Source of the DNA: Ferdinandcohnia sp036962685
GTDB taxonomy: Bacteria; Bacillota; Bacilli; Bacillales; Bacillaceae_L
DNA: 64,000 nucleotides
NCBI RefSeq assembly: GCF_036962685.1
Contig: NZ_JBALOP010000039.1
Span: 29,103 to 93,102, forward strand
Direction: 5' to 3'
Shown here: piece by piece, positions 42,542 to 51,028 of the stretch
Position numbering within the stretch: the stretch's first letter is position 1
Layout of the letters: every line of letters begins with the position of its first letter
Program-made: the position numbers and the translations under genes
Notes under the pieces: model-generated
Databases searched by the model: none
Told to the model about the DNA's origin: nothing
The model's input: only the letters and a program-made list of their open reading frames with translations

Positions 42542-43626
42542 AAATCGAATTAGATGTGAATAAAGAGAAAACAGAAAAAAGAACATTAAGAGGCGTCATC
42601 GATACCGATGTCCATCATGAGATAAAATCGACAAAAGATCTTCTTCCATACCTATCAGACCATTGGAAAAGATACATTCGAGATTATGGATGGGTTCCTG
42701 AAAGAAGCATTCCATTTAATCAAATTAGAAAAGAAACCAAATACAGAATGGATACAAGGCCAAGTGACGGATCCACACCAGGTTCAGACTATAACCTTTT
42801 AAAAGAACAGCTCCTTGATAAACACAATATGACCTATGCGGTGTTAACAGGTTGGTTCTATGAGGCAAGCGTAGCAAAAGGCTGGTACGAGTTTGCTGCG
42901 GCAAGGGCCTCTGCCTATAACGACTATACCATTGAGAATTGGCTAGCAAAGGATAAACGATTACTAGGCAGCATCACTATTCCACAGGATCCTGTCGCGG
43001 CTGTAAGGGAAATCGAGCGCGTCGCCGATCACCCACAAATGGTTCAAGTCATGCTACCGATAGCTGATTTTGCTTGGGGAGATCCGATGTATCATCCAAT
43101 TTTTGAAGCAGCGAACAGACATGGTTTGAAGATTGCAATGCACCTCTCAGCGTCAATAACAGCTCAGGGTGGCGACTTTCTTCGATATTATGTGGCTTGG
43201 CGCTCTGTACATCCGCAATCTTATATGACCCAGACCATCTCCCTTATTACAAATGGAGTGTTTGATAAATTCCCAGAGCTTCAGGTGGCCTTAGTAGAGG
43301 GAGGCTTCGAATGGGTGCCATTTATGATGCACAGGATGGATTCTGCTTATAAAGCATTACGGGCTGAAACCCCTTGGGTTAAGAGAATGCCGAGCGAATA
43401 CTTCCGCGATAATATGAGGTTCACCACACAGCCATGGGATGATTTAACCCCAAGGGAATTCATGAATATTATTGATATGATGGGGTCAGAAGATATGATT
43501 ATGTTTGCCTCCGACTATCCTCATTGGGACTTCGATCCACCAGAAAGGACGATACCAGGTGGAGTATCTGAAACACTTAAGAATAAAATCTTATTTGAGA
43601 ACGCTCGTAATTTTTATGGGCTATAG
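42538..43626 (+). CDS. Amidohydrolase-2 family metal-dependent hydrolase/decarboxylase
   Basis: 362 residues, TIM-barrel amidohydrolase of the ACMSD/gamma-resorcylate decarboxylase branch (Amidohydro_2). Metal ligands: Asp22-x-Asp-x-His26-His27 near the start (IDTDVHHEI), a His in KIAMHLSAS, and the late Asp in MFASDYPHWDFD. These enzymes cut C-C or C-N bonds of carboxylated ring compounds or hydrolyse lactones. Coupled to the quinone-oxidoreductase gene by a 4-base overlap; a Rieske ferredoxin gene follows. The substrate is not identifiable. Confidence 0.88.
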   Translation: MKIELDVNKEKTEKRTLRGVIDTDVHHEIKSTKDLLPYLSDHWKRYIRDYGWVPERSIPFNQIRKETKYRMDTRPSDGSTPGSDYNLLKEQLLDKHNMTYAVLTGWFYEASVAKGWYEFAAARASAYNDYTIENWLAKDKRLLGSITIPQDPVAAVREIERVADHPQMVQVMLPIADFAWGDPMYHPIFEAANRHGLKIAMHLSASITAQGGDFLRYYVAWRSVHPQSYMTQTISLITNGVFDKFPELQVALVEGGFEWVPFMMHRMDSAYKALRAETPWVKRMPSEYFRDNMRFTTQPWDDLTPREFMNIIDMMGSEDMIMFASDYPHWDFDPPERTIPGGVSETLKNKILFENARNFYGL

Positions 43627-43646
43627 GATGAGAAGGAAGGGTGAAG

Positions 43647-44003
43647 ATGATGAAATACCAGGTATGTAGTATAGGTGAGCTTGAGAAGAACGGAAAGTAT
43701 CCTTTTACTTTAAATGGCAAAGGAATTGTCCTTGTCCGATCAGAGGATGGAGGAGTATATGCTCTACGTGATGTTTGCCCTCATAAAGGTCCGTGTCTTT
43801 CCGATGGGATGATAGACAAAGGATGCTCATCAAATGAAGTAGGAGAATATATTTTTGAAAAGGAAAAAGAAGTCTTACGATGCCCTTGGCATAGTTGGGA
43901 GTTTGATATTAAGACAGGCAAATCCCTTTTCGCACCGGATAAAATTAAAGTAAAAACATACGAAGTATTAGTTGAAGATGGTTTGGTTTTTATTAATGCA
44001 TAA
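43647..44003 (+). CDS. Rieske [2Fe-2S] ferredoxin-like protein
   Basis: 118 residues. Cluster ligands Cys44-Pro-His46 (CPHKGP) and Cys79-Pro-Trp-His82 (CPWHSWEFD) fit Rieske ferredoxins of ring-hydroxylating systems. No oxygenase large subunit is seen in the window, so the electron partner is unknown. ATG 43647 and 43650 both lie behind AGGAAGGGTG; GTG 43641 is less likely. 20 bases after the amidohydrolase gene. Confidence 0.9.
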   Translation: MMKYQVCSIGELEKNGKYPFTLNGKGIVLVRSEDGGVYALRDVCPHKGPCLSDGMIDKGCSSNEVGEYIFEKEKEVLRCPWHSWEFDIKTGKSLFAPDKIKVKTYEVLVEDGLVFINA

Positions 44004-44061
44004 ATAGGGCAGGGAAGTTATTTACTGCCCCTTGTAATCTGTAAAGAAAGAAGGATAAAAT

Positions 44062-45120
44062 ATGGAGTTTAAAGTATCAACTCTCAATGAATTTTCGAAC
44101 AATGTCCTAATGACTGCGGGGGTACCCTCCCTAGAGGCTGATATAATTACAAGAACAATGATAGAAGCGGATTCAAGGGGGATACACAGTCATGGTCTAA
44201 TGAGGCTACCTATATATATTGAACGGATGCAGAAAGGTTTCATCAGAAAAGAGTCCAAAATCACTGTGGAAAAAGAAAACAAAGGGACTGCGGTCATTGA
44301 CGGACATTTTTCAGCTGGCCAAGTAGTTGCAACAAAAGCTATGGATATGACTATCGAAAAAGCAAACGAATACGGGATTGCTGCCGTTTCAGTTAAAAAT
44401 TCGAACCATTTTGGAATTGCCGCTCACTATGCATTGAAGGCTGCCCAAAAGGATATGATTGCTATTGTCATGAGCAATACCGCCCCTTTAATGCCTCCTA
44501 CTGGGGGTGCTGAAAAGGTATTGGGGAACAATCCACTAGCCATTGCGGCGCCATCAAGTGGGAATAATCCTCTCCTTTTAGACATGGCCTTATCGAATGT
44601 GGCACTTGGAAAAGTTTTGTTTGCTAAAAATAATGGCGTCCAAATCCCTGAAGGGTGGGGTACTGATAAAAACGGTATTCCAACAACTGACCCAGCGTCT
44701 GTTTTAGATGGAGGGTTTATCCTGCCAGTAGGAGGACCGAAAGGATTTGGGTTGGCCCTAATGGTAGAATTGTTAACTGGAGTATTGTCAGGTGGCGATT
44801 TCTCAAAGATGATCCCAAGTATGTACGATACTACTAAAAAACAAAGCATATCGCATTTAATGATTGCAATAAATATCTCATCATTCATGGATGTGAACAC
44901 ATTTAAAGACTTAAGTGAAACACTAGGATTATATGTGAAAAATGCTCTAAAGGCCCCAGGAGTTTCCCAACTGTATCTTCCTGGAGAAATTGAGTTTGGT
45001 GTCGAGGAAAAGCGGTTAAAATCAGGAATACCTATATCAGATGGGGTACTTGAGGACTTGGAAAAACTGGCTAATTCAATGAATATAGCACCTTTAACTG
45101 AGGGGAATATAATAATATAA
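44062..45120 (+). CDS. Ldh2/MdhA-type NAD(P)-dependent dehydrogenase
   Basis: 352 residues of the malate/L-lactate dehydrogenase type-2 family: IEADSRGIHSHGLMRLPIYIERM near the start, SVKNSNHFGIAAHYAL, PTGGAEKVLGNNPLAIAAPS, IPEGWGTDKNGIPTTDP and PVGGPKGFGLALMVELLTGVLSGG. The family includes sulpholactate, ureidoglycolate and 2,3-diketogulonate dehydrogenases. Last gene of the island. Its final codons (NIII) fall in a 19-bp tandem repeat. Confidence 0.92.
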   Translation: MEFKVSTLNEFSNNVLMTAGVPSLEADIITRTMIEADSRGIHSHGLMRLPIYIERMQKGFIRKESKITVEKENKGTAVIDGHFSAGQVVATKAMDMTIEKANEYGIAAVSVKNSNHFGIAAHYALKAAQKDMIAIVMSNTAPLMPPTGGAEKVLGNNPLAIAAPSSGNNPLLLDMALSNVALGKVLFAKNNGVQIPEGWGTDKNGIPTTDPASVLDGGFILPVGGPKGFGLALMVELLTGVLSGGDFSKMIPSMYDTTKKQSISHLMIAINISSFMDVNTFKDLSETLGLYVKNALKAPGVSQLYLPGEIEFGVEEKRLKSGIPISDGVLEDLEKLANSMNIAPLTEGNIII

Positions 45121-45168
45121 TACATTTATAATAATATAATACATTTATAATAATATAATACATTTATA
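45112..45168. repeat. Three exact tandem copies of a 19-bp unit at the end of the Ldh2 gene
   Basis: ATAATATAATACATTTATA at 45112, 45131 and 45150. The first copy contains the stop codon. Slippage-type expansion; identical copies suggest recent origin. Confidence 0.9.
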
Positions 45169-45220
45169 TTGAGAATGGACGACATTGAAACTATCAAATT
45201 AAAATATTCGCAGAATTTTT

Positions 45221-45246
45221 GAGTCACTTTTGTGGCTCTTTTTTGG
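45221..45246 (+). terminator. Terminator of the catabolic island
   Basis: GAGTCAC / GTGGCTC stem (one G-U), TTTT loop, T-tract. Confidence 0.85.
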
Positions 45247-45281
45247 TTTAAGGGGGAAGGATGTGAATTGGAAGGTCGCTA

Positions 45282-45461
45282 TTTTCCTGTTATTAGGAGA
45301 GTGGAGATGCTCCAGTTGCACAAGGAGTACATTGCTTTCCGGAAATTAGGGAAGTTAGGGTACTCCAGCTGCAATGAAAGTACACCACTTTCCTGAAATT
45401 AGGAGATTGATGATACTCCAGTAACTTTGGAGGATGATCAATCTCCTGTTTTTAGGAACTT
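45282..45461. repeat. Degenerate tandem repeat with 53-bp period
   Basis: Starts of units: TTTTCCTGTTATTAGGAG (45282), CTTTCCGGAAATTAGGG (45335), CTTTCCTGAAATTAGGAG (45388), ATCTCCTGTTTTTAGGA (45441), exactly 53 bases apart. Each holds TCCT-N6-AGGA and, about 25 bases on, a TACTCCAG-like block. About 3.4 copies. No coding frame; it fills the gap between the island and pflB. Confidence 0.75.
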
Positions 45462-45585
45462 GGAGGCTCTTCGCTCACTAGGGGCTGCCATCTTCTTAAT
45501 AAAGAAGAGCAAGTTCGGTTTCCCTGTCCCATTATTTTTGACCAATTATTGATGAAATTGTGGCTAAAATGGTAACTCTGTTAAT

Positions 45586-45603
45586 TTGTGAAGTATTTCA
45601 CAT
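45586..45603. promoter_or_regulatory. Rex operator upstream of pflB
   Basis: TTGTGAAGTATTTCACAT matches the Rex consensus TTGTGAA-N4-TTCACAA at all but the last base, and also satisfies the Fnr form TGTGA-N6-TCACA. It abuts the -35 box of the pflB promoter. Rex control of pfl is known in other Gram-positives. Confidence 0.75.
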
Positions 45604-45630
45604 GACAATAAACCGAACTCGTTATATGAT
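45602..45630 (+). promoter_or_regulatory. pflB promoter
   Basis: ATGACA (45602-45607), 17-base spacer, TATGAT (45625-45630); the leader to the start codon is about 80 bases. Confidence 0.6.
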
Positions 45631-45717
45631 GATGGTGTAAGGAAGTTTGTTCAGTAGTGAGCAAATGAAACTTAATCAAAAACATATGTAAAAACCTTGT
45701 AATGGAGGTCATTGATA

Positions 45718-47946
45718 ATGAAAGCATGGACTGGTTTTAAAGAGGGAAAATGGCAAAAAGAAATCGATGTACGAGACTTTATAGTAGAAAACTTTACACC
45801 ATATAGTGGGGACGATGCATTTTTAGAAGGACCAACTAAAAGCACGAATGTTCTTTGGGAACAGGTCATGGAATTAACGAAACAAGAACGTGAAAATGGT
45901 GGAGTGCTTGATATGGATACAAAAATTGTATCTACCATTACTTCCCATGGACCTGGTTACCTTGATCAGGAAAAGGAAAAAGTGGTTGGTTTCCAAACAG
46001 ATAAACCATTTAAACGTTCTCTTCAGCCGTTTGGTGGTATTAGAATGGCGGTCGATTCTGCAAAATCTTACGGCTTTGAAATCGATGAGGAGATTGTAAA
46101 GATATTTACCGAGTATCGAAAAACGCATAACCAAGGTGTGTTCGATGCCTATACACCAGAAATGAAACTTGCTAGAAAAGCAGGAATCATTACTGGATTG
46201 CCTGATGCATATGGACGTGGAAGAATCATTGGCGATTACCGTAGGCTGGCCCTTTATGGCGTAGATCGTCTAATCGAAGATAAGAAGAAAGACCTTCTTG
46301 AAACTGGAAATGGCGCGATGTCTGATGACATCATTCGTGACAGGGAAGAGCTTTCCGAGCAAATTCGCGCCCTCCAGGAATTGAAGGAGCTTGCAGTTTC
46401 CTATGGCTATGATATTTCAGAGCCAGCTACAAATGCGAAGGAAGCATTTCAATGGCTATATTTTGCCTATTTAGCTGCGATAAAAGAACAAAATGGAGCT
46501 GCAATGAGCCTAGGACGTGTGTCTACATTCCTAGATATCTATATTGAAAGAGATCTAGCAAACGAAGTTTTAACCGAGCAGGAAGCGCAGGAAATTGTTG
46601 ACCATTTTGTAATGAAACTGCGACTCGTGAAGTTTGCGAGAACACCGGATTACAATGAACTATTTAGTGGAGACCCAACTTGGGTGACGGAATCACTAGC
46701 CGGTGTAGCACTTGATGGCCGTCCATTAGTTACAAAAAACTCTTTCCGTTTCTTGCATACACTAGACAATCTTGGACCAGCACCAGAGCCAAACTTAACT
46801 GTTCTTTGGTCTGTGAAACTACCTGAAAACTATAAAAAATATTGTGCGAAAATGTCTATCAAAACAAGCTCAATTCAATATGAAAATGATGATATTATGC
46901 GAGAAACGTATGGTGACGATTATGGTATCGCGTGCTGCGTATCCGCAATGGCAATCGGAAAACAAATGCAGTTTTTCGGAGCAAGAGCGAACCTTGCAAA
47001 AGCTTTAATCTACGCAATCAATGGCGGAATCGATGAAAAACTGAAAATTCAAGTGGGTCCAAGCTACGCACCGATTACTTCTGAGTATTTGGACTATGAG
47101 GAAGTCCTTCAAAAGTATGATGTGATGCTTGAATGGCTTGCTGGCCTTTATGTGAACACATTAAACATCATTCACTATATGCATGATAAATACAGCTACG
47201 AACGTTTGGAAATGGCGCTTCATGATCGTGAAGTTCTACGCACTATGGCATGTGGAATCGCGGGTCTATCCGTTGTTGCAGATTCACTAAGTGCCATCAA
47301 GCATGCAAAAGTAAAAACAATTCGTGATGAGAATGGCATTGTTGTAGATTACGAGATTGAAGGGGATTTCCCGAAATACGGTAATAATGATGATCAAGTC
47401 GATGAAATCGCGGTTGAGCTAGTGAAACGTTTTATGAATAAAATCAAAAAACATAAAACATATCGCAACTCTGTTCACACTCAATCCATTTTAACAATAA
47501 CATCTAATGTCGTGTACGGGAAAAAGACAGGGAACACACCTGATGGTCGTAAAGCTGGGGAGCCATTCGCACCTGGTGCAAACCCACTCCATGGCCGCGA
47601 TACAAAGGGTACACTCGCATCCTTAAGTTCTGTTGCGAAGCTTCCATATGAGTACGCGTTAGATGGTATCTCTAATACATTCTCAATTGTACCGAAGGCT
47701 TTAGGCAGAGAGGAAGAAGCAAGAATCAGTAACCTTGCAGGCTTACTTGATGGATATGCAATGAAAAAAGGACACCATCTAAATGTAAACGTCTTTGATC
47801 GCGAAACATTAATGGACGCAATGGAACATCCAGAGCTTTACCCGCAATTAACGATTCGTGTTTCAGGATATGCCGTGAATTTTATCAAACTCACAAGAGA
47901 ACAACAAATTGATGTTATAAATAGAACATTCCATGAAAGTATGTAA
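45718..47946 (+). CDS. pflB: Formate C-acetyltransferase (pyruvate formate-lyase)
   Basis: 742 residues from ATG 45718, behind GGAGG; glycyl radical enzyme that splits pyruvate with CoA to acetyl-CoA and formate in anaerobic growth. Active-site pair Cys406-Cys407 (GIACCVSAM) and the radical loop with Gly717 (RVSGYAVNF) near the C-terminus. Start MKAWTGFKEGKWQKEIDVRDFI and the TPDGRKAGEPFAPGANP segment are typical of true PFL. Followed 20 bases later by its activase. Confidence 0.98.
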   Translation: MKAWTGFKEGKWQKEIDVRDFIVENFTPYSGDDAFLEGPTKSTNVLWEQVMELTKQERENGGVLDMDTKIVSTITSHGPGYLDQEKEKVVGFQTDKPFKRSLQPFGGIRMAVDSAKSYGFEIDEEIVKIFTEYRKTHNQGVFDAYTPEMKLARKAGIITGLPDAYGRGRIIGDYRRLALYGVDRLIEDKKKDLLETGNGAMSDDIIRDREELSEQIRALQELKELAVSYGYDISEPATNAKEAFQWLYFAYLAAIKEQNGAAMSLGRVSTFLDIYIERDLANEVLTEQEAQEIVDHFVMKLRLVKFARTPDYNELFSGDPTWVTESLAGVALDGRPLVTKNSFRFLHTLDNLGPAPEPNLTVLWSVKLPENYKKYCAKMSIKTSSIQYENDDIMRETYGDDYGIACCVSAMAIGKQMQFFGARANLAKALIYAINGGIDEKLKIQVGPSYAPITSEYLDYEEVLQKYDVMLEWLAGLYVNTLNIIHYMHDKYSYERLEMALHDREVLRTMACGIAGLSVVADSLSAIKHAKVKTIRDENGIVVDYEIEGDFPKYGNNDDQVDEIAVELVKRFMNKIKKHKTYRNSVHTQSILTITSNVVYGKKTGNTPDGRKAGEPFAPGANPLHGRDTKGTLASLSSVAKLPYEYALDGISNTFSIVPKALGREEEARISNLAGLLDGYAMKKGHHLNVNVFDRETLMDAMEHPELYPQLTIRVSGYAVNFIKLTREQQIDVINRTFHESM

Positions 47947-47966
47947 CTAAAGGGAGGACGGGAAGC

Positions 47967-48692
47967 ATGAACGGACGCATTCATTCCATAGAAACATGTG
48001 GAACAGTTGATGGACCAGGACTACGTTATGTCATTTTCACTCAGGGGTGTTTGCTCCGTTGCCAGTTCTGCCATAACCCTGATACTTGGAAATTAAATAT
48101 GGGGAAGGAAATGAGTGTTTCGGAGATTATGAATGATATCAAAACCTACCTCCCCTTTTTCCAAGCATCAGGAGGCGGTGTGACCGTTAGTGGTGGTGAG
48201 CCCTTGCTCCAGCTCGATTTTTTAATTGAACTTTTTAAAGAATGCAAGAAGCTTGGGATTCACACCACAATCGATAGCTCTGGCGGATGCTTTACTCGTG
48301 CTCCACATTTCATCGAGCGCTTAGAGGAATTGCTCACCCTGACCGATTTGATTTTACTAGATATAAAGGAAATCGATCCAGTGAAGCATAAGGAATTAAC
48401 CGGCTTGAGCAACGAACATATTTTAGACTTTGCGCAGTATTTATCAGATAAAAATGTTCCCGTTTGGATTCGGCATGTGTTAGTTCCAACGATAAGCGAT
48501 AATGATGAGGACCTTACGGAACTATCAGAGTTTATAAGAACCCTAAAAAATGTGGAAAAGGTTGAAGTTCTTCCGTATCACAAGCTCGGAATTTACAAAT
48601 GGGAAAGCCTTGGCCTTGAATACAAACTAAAAGATGTCGAGCCTCCAACCGAAGAACGAGTCAAAAACGCAGAAAGAATATTAGGGTCATAG
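47967..48692 (+). CDS. pflA: Pyruvate formate-lyase activating enzyme
   Basis: 241 residues, radical SAM enzyme with the cluster motif Cys28-x3-Cys32-x2-Cys35 (GCLLRCQFCHNPDTW), GGEPLLQ-type SAM motif (VSGGEPLLQ) and VLVPTISDND. It makes the glycyl radical on PflB Gly717 using S-adenosylmethionine. SD AAGGGAGG before ATG 47967. Last gene of the pfl operon. Confidence 0.97.
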   Translation: MNGRIHSIETCGTVDGPGLRYVIFTQGCLLRCQFCHNPDTWKLNMGKEMSVSEIMNDIKTYLPFFQASGGGVTVSGGEPLLQLDFLIELFKECKKLGIHTTIDSSGGCFTRAPHFIERLEELLTLTDLILLDIKEIDPVKHKELTGLSNEHILDFAQYLSDKNVPVWIRHVLVPTISDNDEDLTELSEFIRTLKNVEKVEVLPYHKLGIYKWESLGLEYKLKDVEPPTEERVKNAERILGS

Positions 48693-48752
48693 GGACAGGT
48701 TCCTCGACCTCCCATATTTTTCCTGGGACAGGGGACCTGTCCCTCTGTCCCA
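48691..48752. repeat. REP-like GGGACAG hairpin, copy 3
   Basis: AGGGACAGGTTCCTCGACCT and TGGGACAGGGGACCTGTCCC then TCTGTCCCA. Same GGGACAG/CTGTCCC core as at 16216 and 28034. The copy begins at the pflA stop codon. Confidence 0.7.
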
Positions 48753-48757
48753 AAAAG

Positions 48758-48787
48758 AGTATGAAGATCGTCTTCATACTTTTTTTC
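48758..48787 (+). terminator. pfl operon terminator
   Basis: 10-bp stem AGTATGAAGA / TCTTCATACT, 3-base loop, T-tract. Confidence 0.95.
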
Positions 48788-48899
48788 TTTTTGCAGGAGA
48801 ATATAAAGTTTTTGAGAAATGTAAAGGGATGGAATTATTTTTATAAAGTTGAAACAAATATGCCAGTGAAACGACTTATTCTTGATTGGGGGCGAGGTA

Positions 48900-49433
48900 T
48901 TGGAGAATATGTCATTCGATATAGAAAAAATTTACGACATGTATTACCGGGATGTTTATCATTTTGCCTTGTTTTATACAAACAACCGTCAAGAAGCCGA
49001 AGACATCACACAAGAAACCTTTATTAAAGTCATCAAAAACATAGGTAGCTTACAAAATCCTGAACGAATGAAAACATGGATTTTCTCAATAGCAAAGCAT
49101 ACAGCAATTGATCTAAAACGAAAACAAAAGTTTATTCAATTTCTACCGGACTGGATCTATGAAAAAGAATCAGAAGAAGCTACACCTGAAAAGAAGGCCA
49201 TCCAAAAGAAAGAATGGGAAGAGCTGCAGGAGGCACTCATAAGGTTAAAGTCAAACTATCGGACAGTGATTATTTTACGAGGATTAAAAGAGCTGTCAAT
49301 TAAAGAAACAGCTGAAATCATGGGCTGTAGTGAAAGAAAAGTGCGCGTTGACTACCACAGAGCCATTCAACAAATGAGAAAGCATGTTCAAGTACATGAG
49401 GAAGGGTGGGGACTCAATGAACAATCGAAATGA
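48900..49433 (+). CDS. ECF-type RNA polymerase sigma factor
   Basis: About 177 residues from TTG 48900 (behind GGGGGCGAGG); ATG 48909 is an alternative with its GGAG too close. Sigma-70 region 2 (YRDVYHFALFYTNNRQEAEDITQETFIKVIKNIGSLQNPERMKTWIFSIAKHTAIDLKRK) and region 4 (LKSNYRTVIILRGLKELSIKETAEIMGCSERKVRVDYHRAI) are both clear. It overlaps the next gene by 17 bases, the usual layout of an ECF sigma and its membrane anti-sigma. Confidence 0.92.
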   Translation: MENMSFDIEKIYDMYYRDVYHFALFYTNNRQEAEDITQETFIKVIKNIGSLQNPERMKTWIFSIAKHTAIDLKRKQKFIQFLPDWIYEKESEEATPEKKAIQKKEWEELQEALIRLKSNYRTVIILRGLKELSIKETAEIMGCSERKVRVDYHRAIQQMRKHVQVHEEGWGLNEQSK

Positions 49434-50487
49434 TGACAAATGGTTACAGCCCTTAAAAAATCGTCCTGACCTTGAACCGAACCCTGTTTTTGCAAAGGAA
49501 CTCAAAGAAAAGCTAACAGAAAATCATAAAATAAAACGAAGAAATTATTCAGTGCTAAAAATGTGGCTCCCCTTAACAATGGCAATCATGTTGTTCTCCA
49601 TCATTACGGTGTCCTATGTGACAAGCAATCAAGAACAAGGGCAGAAGCCGGTGGAGATAGAGGAAGCTTCAAATGTAGTTAACCCAGATTTTGATATGTT
49701 ATTAGCAGAGAATCCTGCGTATCAACCATTTTACAACTCAGTGCTTAAGGCAACAGGAACAAAAGAAACGAGTAAACTAGTTGTTAATTTTTTTGAGGCA
49801 TTGCATGTGGAAGATAAGGAATTCCTTAAGAAAAATGTATTTTTTGTGGCCAATCCAGAAAAGGAAGTTGAGGTCCTACTCGATTTTTACAAGGGAATTG
49901 ATGTGAGTTCATTAGATGCTCACTCGTTTAAAGAGAGTCAGGCTGAACCTAGTATGGAAATTGTCTTTTCCTATATACAAAATGATGAGGATAAACTTCA
50001 TCACATCTATGTCAACTACTTGGAAGAAGGGAAAGCAGAAATTTATTCGCCACGCGATGAGTTTGTACCAGATGTCGAAAATGATCTTGAGCTAAATGAG
50101 CAGGAGAGGGCAGCATACGAAGCATTCAAAGTCGACCATGATCCTGAGGCACTAAGAAATCTCGGACCAATTAGTGTCGCGAAGATTTATATCCAAGCTA
50201 ATGCAGACGGTGATCAAGAAACATCCTATGCTCTGTATACAACAAGAGAGGAACAAGTCATGTGGTCGATGGAAAAGGATAAGGAGTACTGGGAACAAGA
50301 AAATCAAGAAACAAGAGACCCTGAAAATTACAAGAAATCATATTACGGATTAGGGTCAGGTACATTTCAGCAAATGAATGAAAATGAAGGCTACATTTCA
50401 TTCCGTACTAAAAATGGCGACATGGGCTTCCAAATGGTAAAAGACGAAAACGGAATTTGGAAAGTATCTTTTATGCCAATCCAATAA
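49417..50487 (+). CDS. Membrane protein, likely anti-sigma partner
   Basis: 356 residues from ATG 49417 (behind AGGAAGGGTGGGG). Cytoplasmic N-terminus of about 50 residues (WLQPLKNRPDLEPNPVFAKELKEKL, a pattern seen in anti-sigma proteins of Bacillus ECF loci), one membrane helix (MWLPLTMAIMLFSIITVSYV, ~residues 49-68), and a ~280-residue outside domain that may sense an envelope signal. No zinc-type anti-sigma motif. The role is inferred from position and layout. Confidence 0.75.
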   Translation: MNNRNDDKWLQPLKNRPDLEPNPVFAKELKEKLTENHKIKRRNYSVLKMWLPLTMAIMLFSIITVSYVTSNQEQGQKPVEIEEASNVVNPDFDMLLAENPAYQPFYNSVLKATGTKETSKLVVNFFEALHVEDKEFLKKNVFFVANPEKEVEVLLDFYKGIDVSSLDAHSFKESQAEPSMEIVFSYIQNDEDKLHHIYVNYLEEGKAEIYSPRDEFVPDVENDLELNEQERAAYEAFKVDHDPEALRNLGPISVAKIYIQANADGDQETSYALYTTREEQVMWSMEKDKEYWEQENQETRDPENYKKSYYGLGSGTFQQMNENEGYISFRTKNGDMGFQMVKDENGIWKVSFMPIQ

Positions 50488-50498
50488 TGAAATGAAAA

Positions 50499-50530
50499 AA
50501 TCCAACCTCATTTTAACAGGAGGTTGGATT
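50499..50530. terminator. Bidirectional terminator
   Basis: 11-bp perfect stem AATCCAACCTC / GAGGTTGGATT between convergent genes, A-tract on one side and TGGTTT on the other. Confidence 0.8.
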
Positions 50531-50534
50531 TGGT

Positions 50535-51011
50535 TTACTGTAGTTTAAAACCTTCTTCAAATAGATAATCTTCGGCGTCGTCATAGGAGCCAAAAGCTTC
50601 TTCTAAATTTAAGCCTGAGTAAATGTTCCACCATTCATCCTCAAGGACAAGTAACAGGGTTTGTCCCTCATCATTCACCCAGCGTTCCTCCTGCCCTTCG
50701 CCGATGACCGCATTTTCCCTTGCTAGAGGAGAATTAGCGGAGAGGGATTGAATCGATTCCTTCACAATTTTTCGTAACTCAGCTTCAGAGAAATCCCGTA
50801 TATTCATAAATCCCTTTTCATCTACATCATAGTTTTGAAGGTTTCCGGCATACACAAACCCATTACCATTTGGATGAAGATGCTGAACGACAATCTTTTT
50901 ATCAAAGACACTGTCGTTATAATGGAAGTTTACTCTTCCTAAAGATACATCCTTGCGTTGTAGCTCTGAGAATGATTCAATAATTTTAAGTTTTTCCTCG
51001 AACGATAACAT
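50535..51011 (-). CDS. Conserved-looking hypothetical protein
   Basis: 158 residues, acidic, soluble: EEKLKIIESFSELQRKDVSLGRVNFHYNDS..., KIVVQHLHPNGNGFVYAGNL, EGFMNIRDFSEAELRKIVKESI, LLLVLEDEWWNIYSGLNLEEAFGSYDDAEDYLFEEGF. Family not recognised by name. It lies 17 bases downstream of ywbE on the same strand and is probably co-transcribed. Confidence 0.75.
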   Translation of the reverse strand: MLSFEEKLKIIESFSELQRKDVSLGRVNFHYNDSVFDKKIVVQHLHPNGNGFVYAGNLQNYDVDEKGFMNIRDFSEAELRKIVKESIQSLSANSPLARENAVIGEGQEERWVNDEGQTLLLVLEDEWWNIYSGLNLEEAFGSYDDAEDYLFEEGFKLQ

Positions 51012-51028
51012 ATGTTTGTCCTCATTTC

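Noticed and set aside
4427..45125. Antisense reading frames longer than 150 residues (for example within the Ldh2, permease and yeeI genes)
   Set aside because: They mirror codon patterns of the real genes on the other strand and lack ribosome binding sites and family motifs.
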